From positions 1-7,207 of the forward strand of contig CAIZHL010000135.1 in NCBI GenBank assembly GCA_903932755.1: a stretch of DNA of 7,207 nucleotides, in the 5' to 3' direction. The notes below the pieces were generated by a model that worked only from the letters and a program-made list of their open reading frames with translations, searched no databases and was not told where the DNA came from. Source of the stretch: an uncultured beta proteobacterium. GTDB lineage: Bacteria > Pseudomonadota > Gammaproteobacteria > Burkholderiales > Rhodocyclaceae. The position numbers and the translations under genes are program-made. Position 1 is the first letter of the stretch; every line of letters starts with the position of its first letter. This document shows, in pieces, positions 1 to 6,491 of this stretch.

Positions 1-19
1 GGTCAAAGCATTTGATTCT

Positions 20-23
20 GGAG
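20..23 (+). promoter_or_regulatory. Shine-Dalgarno site of tsf
   Basis: GGAG lies 7 bases before the ATG at 31. It supports that start. The 30 bases before tsf hold no visible promoter and are probably the tail of the rpsB-tsf spacer; rpsB is expected upstream by family precedent but is not in the window. Confidence 0.75.
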
Positions 24-30
24 TAGAGCA

Positions 31-930
31 ATGGCGGAAATTACCGCAAGCATGGTGAAGGAACTGCGCGAGAAGACCGACGCGCCGATGATGGAATGCA
101 AGAAGGCGCTGACGGAAGCCGCCGGCGACATGGCGAAAGCCGAGGAAATCCTGCGCGTCAAGCTGGGCAACAAGGCCAGCAAGGCGGCGACCCGCATTGC
201 CGCCGAAGGCGTTGTGGCGATCTACATGAGCGCCGACGGCAAGTTGGGCAGCATCTTCGAAATCAACAGCGAGACCGACTTCGTCGCCAAGAACGACGAA
301 TTCCTCAAGTTGGCGGCAGATTGCGCGCAACTGGTGGCGGAAAAGAACCCGGCCGACGTCGCGGCGCTGTCCGCGCTGCCGCTGGGCGGCGGCACGGTCG
401 AATCCACCCGCGCCGCACTGGTGGGCAAGATCGGCGAGAACATGAGCATCCGCCGCTTCGTCCGCGTCGCGGCCAAGGGCAAGCTGGCTTCGTACATCCA
501 CGGCGGTTCCAAGATCGGCGTTCTGGTTGATGTGGTTGGCGGCGACGAGCAACTGGCCAAGGACCTGGCGATGCACATCGCCGCTTCCAAGCCGAAGTCG
601 CTGGATTCGTCCGGCGTGCCGGCCGAACTGCTGGACATGGAGCGTCGTATCGCCATCGAAAAGGCGCGCGAGGCCGGCAAGCCGGAAGCGATGCTGGAGA
701 AGATCGCCGAGGGCACGGTGCAGAAGTACCTGAAAGACGTGACGCTGCTGGGCCAGATTTTCGTCAAGGCCGAGGACGGCAAGCAGACCATCGAAGCTTT
801 GCTGAAGGCGAAGGGCGCATCGGTCGCCAGCTTCACGCTGTTCATCGTCGGCGAAGGCATCGAGAAGAAGGTCAATGACTTCGCCGCCGAGGTGGCCGCG
901 CAAGCCGCTGCGGCAGCAGGCAACAAGTAA
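31..930 (+). CDS. tsf: Elongation factor Ts (EF-Ts)
   Basis: EF-Ts is the cytoplasmic guanine-nucleotide exchange factor that strips GDP from EF-Tu so it can reload with GTP and aminoacyl-tRNA. The 299-residue product is complete and slightly longer than the E. coli protein (about 283). The N-terminal UBA-like domain carries [16 protein letters not shown] at about residues 12-27. The second family signature, [12 protein letters not shown], is at about 77-88; its D83 and F84 match the Asp-Phe pair that E. coli EF-Ts inserts into EF-Tu. Two core subdomains fill about 60-280, and the protein ends in an alanine-rich tail (about 285-297). The start is fixed by the GGAG at 20-23 and by the conserved N-terminus [13 protein letters not shown]. 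The stop codon forms part of the pyrH ribosome-binding region 13 bases ahead of the pyrH start, so the two genes are co-transcribed. Nothing looks damaged. Confidence 0.98.
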   Translation: MAEITASMVKELREKTDAPMMECKKALTEAAGDMAKAEEILRVKLGNKASKAATRIAAEGVVAIYMSADGKLGSIFEINSETDFVAKNDEFLKLAADCAQLVAEKNPADVAALSALPLGGGTVESTRAALVGKIGENMSIRRFVRVAAKGKLASYIHGGSKIGVLVDVVGGDEQLAKDLAMHIAASKPKSLDSSGVPAELLDMERRIAIEKAREAGKPEAMLEKIAEGTVQKYLKDVTLLGQIFVKAEDGKQTIEALLKAKGASVASFTLFIVGEGIEKKVNDFAAEVAAQAAAAAGNK

Positions 931-932
931 GG
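928..932 (+). promoter_or_regulatory. Shine-Dalgarno-like site of pyrH, overlapping the tsf stop
   Basis: TAAGG combines the tsf stop codon with a short anti-16S match (AAGG). It is 11 bases from the pyrH ATG at 944, a rather long spacing, so pyrH initiation may depend partly on ribosomes finishing tsf. No better start codon lies closer. Confidence 0.5.
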
Positions 933-943
933 TCCTGCACGCC

Positions 944-1660
944 ATGGTTGTGCCAAAGTTCCGCCGCATCCTGCTCAAGCTGTCGGGCGAGGCGCTGATG
1001 GGTGATGATGCCTATGGCATCAACACCGCGATGCTGGCCGGCATCGTGGCGGAAATCAAGGCGGTCACCGATCTCGGCGTCGAGGTTGGCGTCGTCATCG
1101 GCGGCGGCAATATCTTTCGCGGCATCGCCGGTACGGCCACCGGCATGGATCGCGCCACGGCCGACTACATGGGCATGCTGGCGACGGTGATGAATGCCAT
1201 GGCACTGTCGGATGCGATGCGCCAGGCGGGCATCAACGCCCGCGTGCAGTCGGCGCTGAACATCGAGCAGGTGGTCGAGCCCTATATCCGCGGCAAGGCC
1301 ATCCGCTATCTCGAAGAAGGCAAGGTGGTGATTTTCGGCGCCGGTACCGGCAATCCCTTCTTCACCACCGACACCGCCGCTGCACTGCGCGGCTCCGAGA
1401 TCGGCGCCGAGATTGTGCTGAAGGCGACCAAGGTCGACGGAATTTACACCGCCGATCCGAAGAAGGATCCTGCGGCTACGCGCTTCGCCCGCATCAGCTT
1501 CGACGAGGCGATCAGCCGCAACCTGGCGGTGATGGATGCCACCGCATTCGCGCTGTGCCGCGACCAGAAGCTGCCGATCAACGTGTTTTCGATTTTCAAG
1601 GCCGGCGCGCTGAAGCGCGTGGTGATGGGCGAGGACGAGGGCACCCTGGTTCACGTTTAG
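944..1660 (+). CDS. pyrH: Uridylate kinase (UMP kinase)
   Basis: PyrH phosphorylates UMP to UDP with ATP, the step that feeds UTP, CTP and UDP-sugar synthesis. The bacterial enzyme belongs to the amino-acid-kinase fold, is hexameric, and in characterised relatives is activated by GTP and inhibited by UTP. The 238-residue product matches the usual length (E. coli 241). Visible motifs are KLSGEAL at residues 12-18 (phosphate-binding N-terminus), the glycine loop IGGGNIFRG at 52-60, [15 protein letters not shown] at 132-146 (UMP-binding region) and [13 protein letters not shown] at 160-172. The ATG at 944 is chosen because it puts [14 protein letters not shown] at the usual distance from the N-terminus. 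The frame is open further upstream, but that would run into tsf. It sits 13 bases after tsf and 8 bases before frr. CTP derived from its product is the co-substrate of CdsA, encoded downstream. Confidence 0.98.
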   Translation: MVVPKFRRILLKLSGEALMGDDAYGINTAMLAGIVAEIKAVTDLGVEVGVVIGGGNIFRGIAGTATGMDRATADYMGMLATVMNAMALSDAMRQAGINARVQSALNIEQVVEPYIRGKAIRYLEEGKVVIFGAGTGNPFFTTDTAAALRGSEIGAEIVLKATKVDGIYTADPKKDPAATRFARISFDEAISRNLAVMDATAFALCRDQKLPINVFSIFKAGALKRVVMGEDEGTLVHV

Positions 1661-1663
1661 GAG
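1659..1663 (+). promoter_or_regulatory. Shine-Dalgarno site of frr, overlapping the pyrH stop
   Basis: AGGAG overlaps the pyrH TAG stop (1658-1660) and lies 5 bases before the ATG at 1669. This strong site decides the frr start against an open-frame extension reaching back into pyrH. Confidence 0.85.
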
Positions 1664-1668
1664 AACGC

Positions 1669-2226
1669 ATGATTCCCGAACTGAAAAAGACTTCAGAGCA
1701 GAAGATGCAGAAAAGCCTGGAGGCCCTGAGGGCCGATCTGGGCAAGGTACGCACCGGACGGGCCCATACCGGCATCCTCGATCATGTGCAGGTGGATTAC
1801 TACGGCTCCATGGTGGCCATCACCCAGGTCGCCAACGTGACCCTGATCGATGCCCGCACCATCGGCGTGCAGCCGTGGGAAAAGCCGATGGTGGCCAAGG
1901 TCGAGAAGGCCATCCGCGATTCGGATCTGGGGCTGAATCCCTCATCCCAGGGGGAAATCATCCGCGTCCCGATGCCGGCCCTCACCGAAGAGCGCCGCCG
2001 CGACCTGATCAAGGTCATCAAGCACGAAGGCGAGAATGCCAAGGTGGCGATCCGCAACCTGCGGCGCGATGCGATTTCGCATCTGAAAGACGCGCTGAAG
2101 AAGAAGGAAATATCCGAGGACGACGAGCGCCGTGCGCTGGACGACATGCAGCGACTGACCGACCGCTATGTCGCGGAGGTTGACCGTGCGCTGGCGGACA
2201 AAGAGAAGGACCTGATGGCGATCTGA
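1669..2226 (+). CDS. frr: Ribosome recycling factor (RRF)
   Basis: RRF acts with EF-G after peptide release to split the post-termination 70S complex, freeing subunits for another round. The 185-residue product has exactly the length of the E. coli protein. Domain I (helical bundle) is formed by about residues 1-29 plus 105-185; domain II, the beta domain, lies between. Recognisable stretches are [15 protein letters not shown] at 26-40, VQPWEK at 67-72, [16 protein letters not shown] at 88-103, LTEERRRDL at 105-113 and [10 protein letters not shown] at 125-134. The last of these contains the conserved R132 region important for ribosome binding. The charged C-terminus ([15 protein letters not shown]) is typical. 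The start follows from the strong AGGAG at 1659-1663. The gene closes the translation and nucleotide block; the next gene is separated by the longest gap in the window, 71 bases. Confidence 0.98.
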   Translation: MIPELKKTSEQKMQKSLEALRADLGKVRTGRAHTGILDHVQVDYYGSMVAITQVANVTLIDARTIGVQPWEKPMVAKVEKAIRDSDLGLNPSSQGEIIRVPMPALTEERRRDLIKVIKHEGENAKVAIRNLRRDAISHLKDALKKKEISEDDERRALDDMQRLTDRYVAEVDRALADKEKDLMAI

Positions 2227-2297
2227 TTCCGGATCGCGTCAGGGTGCAGGGCTTCAGCGGTATGTCTGGCTTTGCTTCCAGGATATGAGGGGGTGGC
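2227..2297 (+). other. frr-uppS intergenic spacer
   Basis: This 71-base gap is the only sizeable non-coding stretch here. It contains one short imperfect stem, CTGG at 2266-2269 with CCAG at 2278-2281, which has no T-run and is too weak to call a terminator. No convincing -35/-10 pair was seen. It ends in the uppS ribosome-binding site. Transcription most likely reads through. Confidence 0.5.
2287..2293 (+). promoter_or_regulatory. Shine-Dalgarno site of uppS
   Basis: The purine run GAGGGGG includes GAGG at 2287-2290, 7 bases before the ATG at 2298. It supports that start. Another ATG at 2285 is in a different frame and does not give a family match. Confidence 0.75.
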
Positions 2298-3125
2298 ATG
2301 GCAGGAAAATTCACCAGCTCGACGCAGGCAATTCCTTCGGTGGGCGAGGTTCCCCAGCATGTCGCCATCATCATGGACGGCAACGGGCGCTGGGCCAAGA
2401 AGCGCTTCATGCCGCGCATCGCCGGCCACAAGCGCGGGGTCGAGACGGTGCGCGAGATGGTCAAGGCCTGCATCACGCGGGGAGTTGAATACCTGACCCT
2501 GTTCGCCTTCTCCTCGGAGAACTGGCGCCGCCCGGCGGAAGAGGTGTCCTTCCTGATGAGCCTGTTCGTCAGTGCCCTGCAAAGCGAGATCAGCAAGCTT
2601 CACGCCAATGGCGTGCGCCTCAAGGTCATCGGCGACCTTGCCGCCTTCGAGCCGCGCCTGGTGGCGCTGATTCGCGAAGGCGAGGCAAAGACGGCGAACA
2701 ATTCCACGCTGACGCTGACCATCGCCGCAAATTACGGCGGTCGCTGGGACATCCTGCAGGCCATGAACCAGCTGGCGCTGGCCCATCCCGAAAAAATCGG
2801 CTGTTTCGGCGAAAGCGACCTGGCCCCGCATCTGGCGATGGCCTATGCGCCGGAACCGGACTTGTTCATCCGCACCGGCGGCGAGCAGCGCATCAGCAAT
2901 TTCCTGCTCTGGCAGCTGGCCTACAGCGAACTGCACTTCACCGAGGTGCTGTGGCCGGATTTCGACGATGCGGCGCTGGACGCGGCGATAAGCTCGTATC
3001 GTCGGCGCGAACGCCGCTTCGGCCGCACCAGCGAGCAACTCGGCCAGGCCCTGGCCGCCGTCGCGCCAGCGCGGTGCGTCCCGGAGGGAACTTCTTCATC
3101 CAGCGCCTCCGGCAGCGATGCTTAG
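2298..3125 (+). CDS. uppS: Undecaprenyl diphosphate synthase (cis-prenyltransferase)
   Basis: UppS (also called IspU) adds eight isopentenyl units in cis to farnesyl diphosphate, giving C55-PP, the lipid carrier for peptidoglycan and O-antigen subunits. It works at the inner face of the cytoplasmic membrane. The 275-residue product shows the whole family pattern: [16 protein letters not shown] at residues 21-36 with catalytic D27, GHKRG at 43-47, [13 protein letters not shown] at 67-79, [11 protein letters not shown] at 142-152, [17 protein letters not shown] at 190-206, [12 protein letters not shown] at 211-222 and RRRERRFG at 235-242. The catalytic domain ends near residue 243. A further 30-odd residues form a low-complexity tail with a serine-rich end (SSSSASGSD), making the protein longer than E. 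coli UppS (253). That tail contains the cdsA upstream hairpin and overlaps the cdsA start by 8 bases. The substrate comes from the pathway that Dxr begins. Confidence 0.97.
   Translation: MAGKFTSSTQAIPSVGEVPQHVAIIMDGNGRWAKKRFMPRIAGHKRGVETVREMVKACITRGVEYLTLFAFSSENWRRPAEEVSFLMSLFVSALQSEISKLHANGVRLKVIGDLAAFEPRLVALIREGEAKTANNSTLTLTIAANYGGRWDILQAMNQLALAHPEKIGCFGESDLAPHLAMAYAPEPDLFIRTGGEQRISNFLLWQLAYSELHFTEVLWPDFDDAALDAAISSYRRRERRFGRTSEQLGQALAAVAPARCVPEGTSSSSASGSDA
3081..3112 (+). promoter_or_regulatory. Perfect inverted repeat just upstream of the cdsA start
   Basis: CCGGAGG at 3081-3087 is exactly complementary to CCTCCGG at 3106-3112, with an 18-base loop. The right arm ends 5 bases before the cdsA ATG (3118). 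The left arm contains GGAGG, the best Shine-Dalgarno-like sequence nearby, but it is 30 bases from the ATG if unfolded. Folding would hide GGAGG in the stem. The repeat lies inside the uppS coding tail. A regulatory role is inference; the repeat itself is directly visible. Confidence 0.4.
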
Positions 3126-3921
3126 GACGCGGGTCATCACCGCGCTGTTACTCGCAGCGGGTTTTGCGCTGGTGCTGTTCGTCTTGCCGCCTGTCGCGGC
3201 GGCGCTGGCCTTTGCCGCGATTGCGGCGCTGGCGGCATGGGAGTGGGGCGGCCTGATGCGCCAGGAGCAGTCGGCGCGCGTTTTGTATGCGCTCATGCTG
3301 CTGGTGTGCTGCTGGCAGCTCACCGTGGCAGTGCCGCAGCTCGTACCGGTCCTGCTCGGCGTGTCAGCGGCGTTCTGGATCCTTGTCGTACCCTTGTGGT
3401 TCCGCTTCAAATGGACGCTGGCGGGCAATGATTTTTTCGGCTACCTGCTCGGTGCGCTGGTGATCCTGCCGACCTGGGCGGCGATGGTGGCCCTGCACGC
3501 CGTGAGCACATGGTTGCTGCTGGCCGCCATGGCGCTGGTTTGGGTCGCCGACATTGCGGCATATTTCACCGGGCGTGCCTTCGGCAAGCGCAAGCTGGCG
3601 CCTGCGATCAGCCCCGGCAAGACCTGGGAGGGCGTCGCCGGCGCCGTGGTCGGCGTCATGATCTATGGCGCGGTCGTACTCAATTTTTCGCCCCTGGCCG
3701 GCAACGTGCCGCTGGCCGCACCGCTGCTCGTGCTGCTGCTGCTGCTGCTCACGGCGGTCAGCGTGATGGGCGACCTGTTCGAATCGCTGCTGAAGCGCCA
3801 GGCCGGCATCAAGGACAGCAGCAACCTGCTGCCGGGGCATGGCGGCGTGCTCGATCGCATCGATGCGCTGACCTCGACCCTGCCGCTGGCGGCACTGATC
3901 GTGCATCTGGTCCGCGCATGA
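3118..3921 (+). CDS. cdsA: Phosphatidate cytidylyltransferase (CDP-diglyceride synthase)
   Basis: CdsA condenses CTP with phosphatidic acid to form CDP-diacylglycerol and pyrophosphate, the branch-point precursor of bacterial phospholipids. It is a polytopic inner-membrane enzyme. The 267-residue product is mostly hydrophobic, with likely membrane segments near 5-22, 24-42, 57-72, 76-95, 107-127, 130-149, 172-190 and 198-216. The C-terminal family signature is complete: S223, K226-R227, K232-D233, then LPGHGG at 238-243, D246-R247 and D249; the charged residues bind metal and substrate in this family. A second conserved patch, [12 protein letters not shown], is at 161-172. The start overlaps the uppS end (ATGCTTAG) and no Shine-Dalgarno site lies at normal distance, so translational coupling is likely. 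A run of five CTG codons encodes part of a leucine-rich helix. The stop overlaps the dxr start. Confidence 0.97.
   Translation: MLRTRVITALLLAAGFALVLFVLPPVAAALAFAAIAALAAWEWGGLMRQEQSARVLYALMLLVCCWQLTVAVPQLVPVLLGVSAAFWILVVPLWFRFKWTLAGNDFFGYLLGALVILPTWAAMVALHAVSTWLLLAAMALVWVADIAAYFTGRAFGKRKLAPAISPGKTWEGVAGAVVGVMIYGAVVLNFSPLAGNVPLAAPLLVLLLLLLTAVSVMGDLFESLLKRQAGIKDSSNLLPGHGGVLDRIDALTSTLPLAALIVHLVRA
3731..3749 (+). repeat. Short CTG/TGC triplet repeat inside cdsA
   Basis: Six tandem TGC units, read in frame as five CTG leucine codons (3733-3747) followed by CTC, sit in the membrane segment at residues 203-211 of CdsA. Gain or loss of a unit would keep the frame and change the helix by one leucine. 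Confidence 0.8.
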
Positions 3922-5105
3922 AGCTGACCGTACTCGGCGCCACCGGTTCGATCGGCGTCAGCACCCTCGACGTGGTGGCGCGCCATCCCGAGCGCTTCGA
4001 GGTGGTGGCCCTGACCGGGCACAGCCAGGTGGAGGTTCTCGCGGCCCAGTGCCGGCAGTTTCGTCCGGCGTACGCGGTGGTGGGCAGCGCGACGGCGGCG
4101 CAGCAGCTCGCCGGCTTACTCGGGGACAGCGGTGTGCGGACCGAAGTGCTGCACGGCGCAGACGCCTTGGTAGCGGTCGCCGGCCTGCCCGAGGTCGACG
4201 TGGTGATGGCCGCGATTGTCGGTGCCGCCGGGCTGCCGCCGACTCTGGCCGCCGCCCGTGCCGGCAAGCGCATCCTGCTGGCCAACAAGGAAGCGCTGGT
4301 GATGGCCGGTGCGGTGTTCATGAGCGAGGCGCGCCGCGCCGGCGCGCTGTTGCTGCCGATCGACAGCGAACACAACGCGATATTCCAGTCGATGCCGTAC
4401 GATTATTCCGGCGACATGGCGCGGGGCGGGATAAGAAGGATTCTGCTGACGGCTTCGGGCGGCCCGTTTCGCACCACGCCCCTGGATGCGCTGACACAGA
4501 TAACCCCCGAGCAGGCGGTGGCACATCCCAATTGGGTCATGGGGCGGAAGATTTCCGTCGACTCGGCGACCATGATGAACAAGGGCCTCGAGGTCATCGA
4601 GGCGCACTGGCTGTTCAATGCGCCGGCGGAAAAAATCGAGGTGGTGATCCATCCGCAGAGCGTGATCCACTCGCTCGTCGATTACGAGGACGGTTCGGTG
4701 CTGGCGCAGTTGGGCAACCCCGACATGCGCACGCCCATCGCCCATGCCCTGGCCTGGCCGCAGCGAATCGAATCCGGCGTCGCGCCGCTGGACCTGTTTG
4801 CCGTCGGGCAACTGAATTTCGAACGTCCGGACCCGGCTCGCTTTCCGTGTCTCGACCTCGCTTACCGGGCCCTGCGTGCGGAGGGCAATGCGGCAGCGGT
4901 GCTGAATGCGGCCAACGAGGTGGCGGTGGCTGCCTTTCTCGAACGGCGTCTGCCTTTCCTTGGCATTGCCGGACTGATCGCCGCGACCCTGGACGCGGTT
5001 CCGGCGGCGGCGCTGCCCGACCTGGCGGCGGTGCTGGAAGCCGATCGGCAGGGACGCACCACGGCGACGGAACTTCTCGCCCGGACGGGCGGCACCGGGC
5101 GATGA
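3918..5105 (+). CDS. dxr: 1-deoxy-D-xylulose 5-phosphate reductoisomerase
   Basis: Dxr (IspC) rearranges and reduces DXP to 2-C-methyl-D-erythritol 4-phosphate with NADPH, the committed step of the MEP isoprenoid pathway and the target of fosmidomycin. The 395-residue product matches the E. coli length (398). The N-terminal Rossmann domain starts with GATGSIG at residues 7-13, and [11 protein letters not shown] is at 121-131. The catalytic domain has [11 protein letters not shown] at 147-157 with metal ligands D149 and E151. It continues with SGGPFR at 180-185, [18 protein letters not shown] at 203-220 and NKGLE at 221-225, with the third ligand E225. [12 protein letters not shown] at 245-256 follows, and the C-terminal helical domain includes NAANEVAV at 330-337. 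All expected active-site residues are present. The start overlaps the cdsA stop as ATGA with no clear Shine-Dalgarno site, and the stop overlaps the rseP start the same way. Its product pathway supplies UppS. Confidence 0.98.
   Translation: MKLTVLGATGSIGVSTLDVVARHPERFEVVALTGHSQVEVLAAQCRQFRPAYAVVGSATAAQQLAGLLGDSGVRTEVLHGADALVAVAGLPEVDVVMAAIVGAAGLPPTLAAARAGKRILLANKEALVMAGAVFMSEARRAGALLLPIDSEHNAIFQSMPYDYSGDMARGGIRRILLTASGGPFRTTPLDALTQITPEQAVAHPNWVMGRKISVDSATMMNKGLEVIEAHWLFNAPAEKIEVVIHPQSVIHSLVDYEDGSVLAQLGNPDMRTPIAHALAWPQRIESGVAPLDLFAVGQLNFERPDPARFPCLDLAYRALRAEGNAAAVLNAANEVAVAAFLERRLPFLGIAGLIAATLDAVPAAALPDLAAVLEADRQGRTTATELLARTGGTGR
5078..5101 (+). promoter_or_regulatory. Perfect inverted repeat abutting the rseP start
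   Basis: CGCCCGG at 5078-5084 pairs exactly with CCGGGCG at 5095-5101, with a 10-base loop. The right arm ends on the base before the rseP ATG. The left arm can instead pair as CGCCC (5078-5082) with GGGCG (5087-5091), so two hairpins compete. All of it lies within the last codons of dxr. A role in limiting free initiation at rseP is inference only. Confidence 0.4.
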
Positions 5106-6475
5106 ATCCCCAGATGCTGGCGTGGTATGTCGCAGCTTTTCTGGTCGCCCTTGCGGTGCTGGTGGTAGTGCATGAAATGGGTCACTACCTCGCGGCGCGT
5201 TACTGCGATGTAAAGGTACTGCGCTTTGCCTTCGGCTTCGGCAAGGTGATCTGGATGCGCCGTTACGGACGCGACGGCACCGAGTGGGCGGTGTCGGCCT
5301 TCCCCCTGGGCGGTTACGTCAAGATGCTCGACGAGCGCGAGGGCGACGTCGCCGCCGCTGACTTGCCGCGTGCATTCAACCGGCAATCCGTGGGCCGCCG
5401 CGCCTTCATCGTTGCGGCCGGTCCGGCAGCCAACTTCCTGCTGGCCATCGTGCTCTACTGGTTCTTGTTCATGCATGGCGTCACCGAACTCAAGCCGCGT
5501 CTCGGCCTGCCGCCGGTGGGCACGCCGGCGGCGATGGCGGGCATCGCCGAGGGCGGCACCGTGCGCGCGGTGAATGGCAAGCCGATCGAGACCTGGCAGG
5601 AGTTGCGCTGGGAAGTCATGCGCCAGGCGCTGGACAAGGAGCCCCTGCAGCTTGAGGTAGTCAGTGCGCAACGCGAGGTCGGGGTTTTCCGCTTCGCCAG
5701 TGATCGTTTCGATGTGGAGGAACTGGAGAAAGACCCGCTGCGGCTGCTGGGACTGGTTCTCTACCGGCCGCCCCTGCCCGCCGTGGTAGGTCAGGTCCAG
5801 TCGGGATCGGCCGCCGCCGAAGCGGGGTTCCGCGAGGGCGACCGGGTGCTGGCGGTCGACGGCAAGGCAATCGCCGTGTGGGCGGAGCTGGCATCTGCCG
5901 CGCGCGCCGCGGCGGGACGGCAGTTGCGCTTCCTCGTCGAACGCGACGGCGGAACGCTCGAACTGGCGGCGATCCCGCGTCCGGCCGAGGAGGGCGGGCA
6001 AAAACAGGGACGGCTGGGCCTGATGGCCAGGGAAGGCCAGGGCGAACTTTTCGAAATGACCGTGGTGGTCAGCTATGGTCCCCTCGAATCGGCCGCTCGA
6101 TCATTGCGGCAGACCTGGGATACGTCGGTTCTCAGCCTGCGCATGATGGGCCGCATGCTGACCGGCGAACTGTCATGGAAAAACCTCTCCGGCCCGGTGA
6201 CCATTGCCGATTACGCCGGCCAGTCGGCACGGCTCGGCCCCAGCCATTACCTGCGTTTTCTGGCCCTGATCAGCATCAGTCTCGGCGTGCTCAATCTGCT
6301 CCCGGTACCCGTTCTGGACGGAGGGCATTTGATGTATTATCTCGTTGAGTTTCTCAAGGGCGGCCCGGTGTCGGAGCGTGCCCTGGAAATCGGCCAGCAG
6401 ATTGGTTTTGCTCTACTTGCGCTGCTCATGGCTTTTGCCTTCTACAACGATATCAACCGCCTTGTTTCCGGCTAA
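5102..6475 (+). CDS. rseP: RIP metalloprotease RseP (site-2 protease family)
   Basis: RseP is an inner-membrane zinc protease that cuts within the membrane. In E. coli it cleaves the anti-sigma factor RseA after DegS, releasing sigma-E, and it also removes signal-peptide remnants. The 457-residue product is near the E. coli length (450). The first membrane segment carries the zinc motif HEMGH at residues 24-28. Next come [10 protein letters not shown] (45-54), [14 protein letters not shown] (67-80) and a second hydrophobic segment at about 101-124. Two PDZ-like domains follow: about 127-197, with the loop [17 protein letters not shown], and about 225-290, with [17 protein letters not shown]. 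The third zinc ligand region is N398 through PVPVLDGGH (401-409), with D406. A last hydrophobic segment is at about 432-448. The ATG overlaps the dxr stop as ATGA without a Shine-Dalgarno site. The frame is open upstream through dxr, but only this start gives a family-like N-terminus. It directly precedes bamA. Confidence 0.97.
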   Translation: MNPQMLAWYVAAFLVALAVLVVVHEMGHYLAARYCDVKVLRFAFGFGKVIWMRRYGRDGTEWAVSAFPLGGYVKMLDEREGDVAAADLPRAFNRQSVGRRAFIVAAGPAANFLLAIVLYWFLFMHGVTELKPRLGLPPVGTPAAMAGIAEGGTVRAVNGKPIETWQELRWEVMRQALDKEPLQLEVVSAQREVGVFRFASDRFDVEELEKDPLRLLGLVLYRPPLPAVVGQVQSGSAAAEAGFREGDRVLAVDGKAIAVWAELASAARAAAGRQLRFLVERDGGTLELAAIPRPAEEGGQKQGRLGLMAREGQGELFEMTVVVSYGPLESAARSLRQTWDTSVLSLRMMGRMLTGELSWKNLSGPVTIADYAGQSARLGPSHYLRFLALISISLGVLNLLPVPVLDGGHLMYYLVEFLKGGPVSERALEIGQQIGFALLALLMAFAFYNDINRLVSG

Positions 6476-6490
6476 TTTTCGCCAAAAATT
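6474..6490 (+). promoter_or_regulatory. A/T-rich inverted repeat in the rseP-bamA gap
   Basis: AATTTT at 6474-6479 and AAAATT at 6485-6490 form a perfect 6-base dyad around CGCCA. It overlaps the rseP stop codon and ends one base before the bamA ATG's preceding C. It is a conspicuous A/T patch in GC-rich DNA and replaces any recognisable Shine-Dalgarno site. It has too few GC pairs to be a terminator. It could be an unstructured S1-type initiation region or a protein-binding dyad; neither can be shown here. Confidence 0.35.
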
Positions 6491-6491
6491 C

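Noticed and set aside
1555..1668. N-terminal extension of RRF by 38 codons
   Set aside because: It overlaps conserved pyrH sequence. The strong AGGAG at 1659-1663 and the exact family length support the start at 1669.
2266..2281. Possible terminator between frr and uppS
   Set aside because: The stem is only 4 bp (5 with a wobble pair), the loop is 8 bases, and no T-run follows. It is too weak to stop transcription.
2166..3038. Long - strand open frame (290 codons) opposite uppS, and a similar one at 872-1654 opposite pyrH
   Set aside because: Both mirror conserved genes, have no recognisable motifs and no convincing start signals. They are by-products of third-position GC bias.
3892..3904. 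Small stem GCAC/GTGC before the dxr start
   Set aside because: Only 4 bp with a 5-base loop, and 13 bases from the ATG; expected often by chance, unlike the 6-7 bp repeats at cdsA, rseP and bamA.
3510..3917. Upstream extension of the dxr frame by 136 codons into cdsA
   Set aside because: The sequence is a shadow of cdsA. The ATG at 3918 gives [13 protein letters not shown], the normal Dxr N-terminus, in an ATGA overlap.
4049..5101. Upstream extension of the rseP frame by 351 codons, suggesting a fused protein
   Set aside because: The extension is an alternative frame of dxr with Arg/Gly-rich nonsense sequence. The ATG at 5102 gives a normal RseP N-terminus.
4862..6001. Long open frame on the - strand (379 codons) opposite dxr and rseP
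   Set aside because: It lies opposite well-conserved dxr and rseP coding sequence. The translation is rich in Arg, His, Gln and Ala with no family resemblance, typical of antisense frames in GC-rich genes.
6043..6072. Sigma-E-like promoter within rseP, ahead of bamA (CGAACTT and GTCAG)
   Set aside because: The -35 match is imperfect, the spacer of 18 bases is longer than usual, and the -10 match is partial. E. coli precedent for stress-induced transcription of this region made it worth checking, but the sequence does not support a call.
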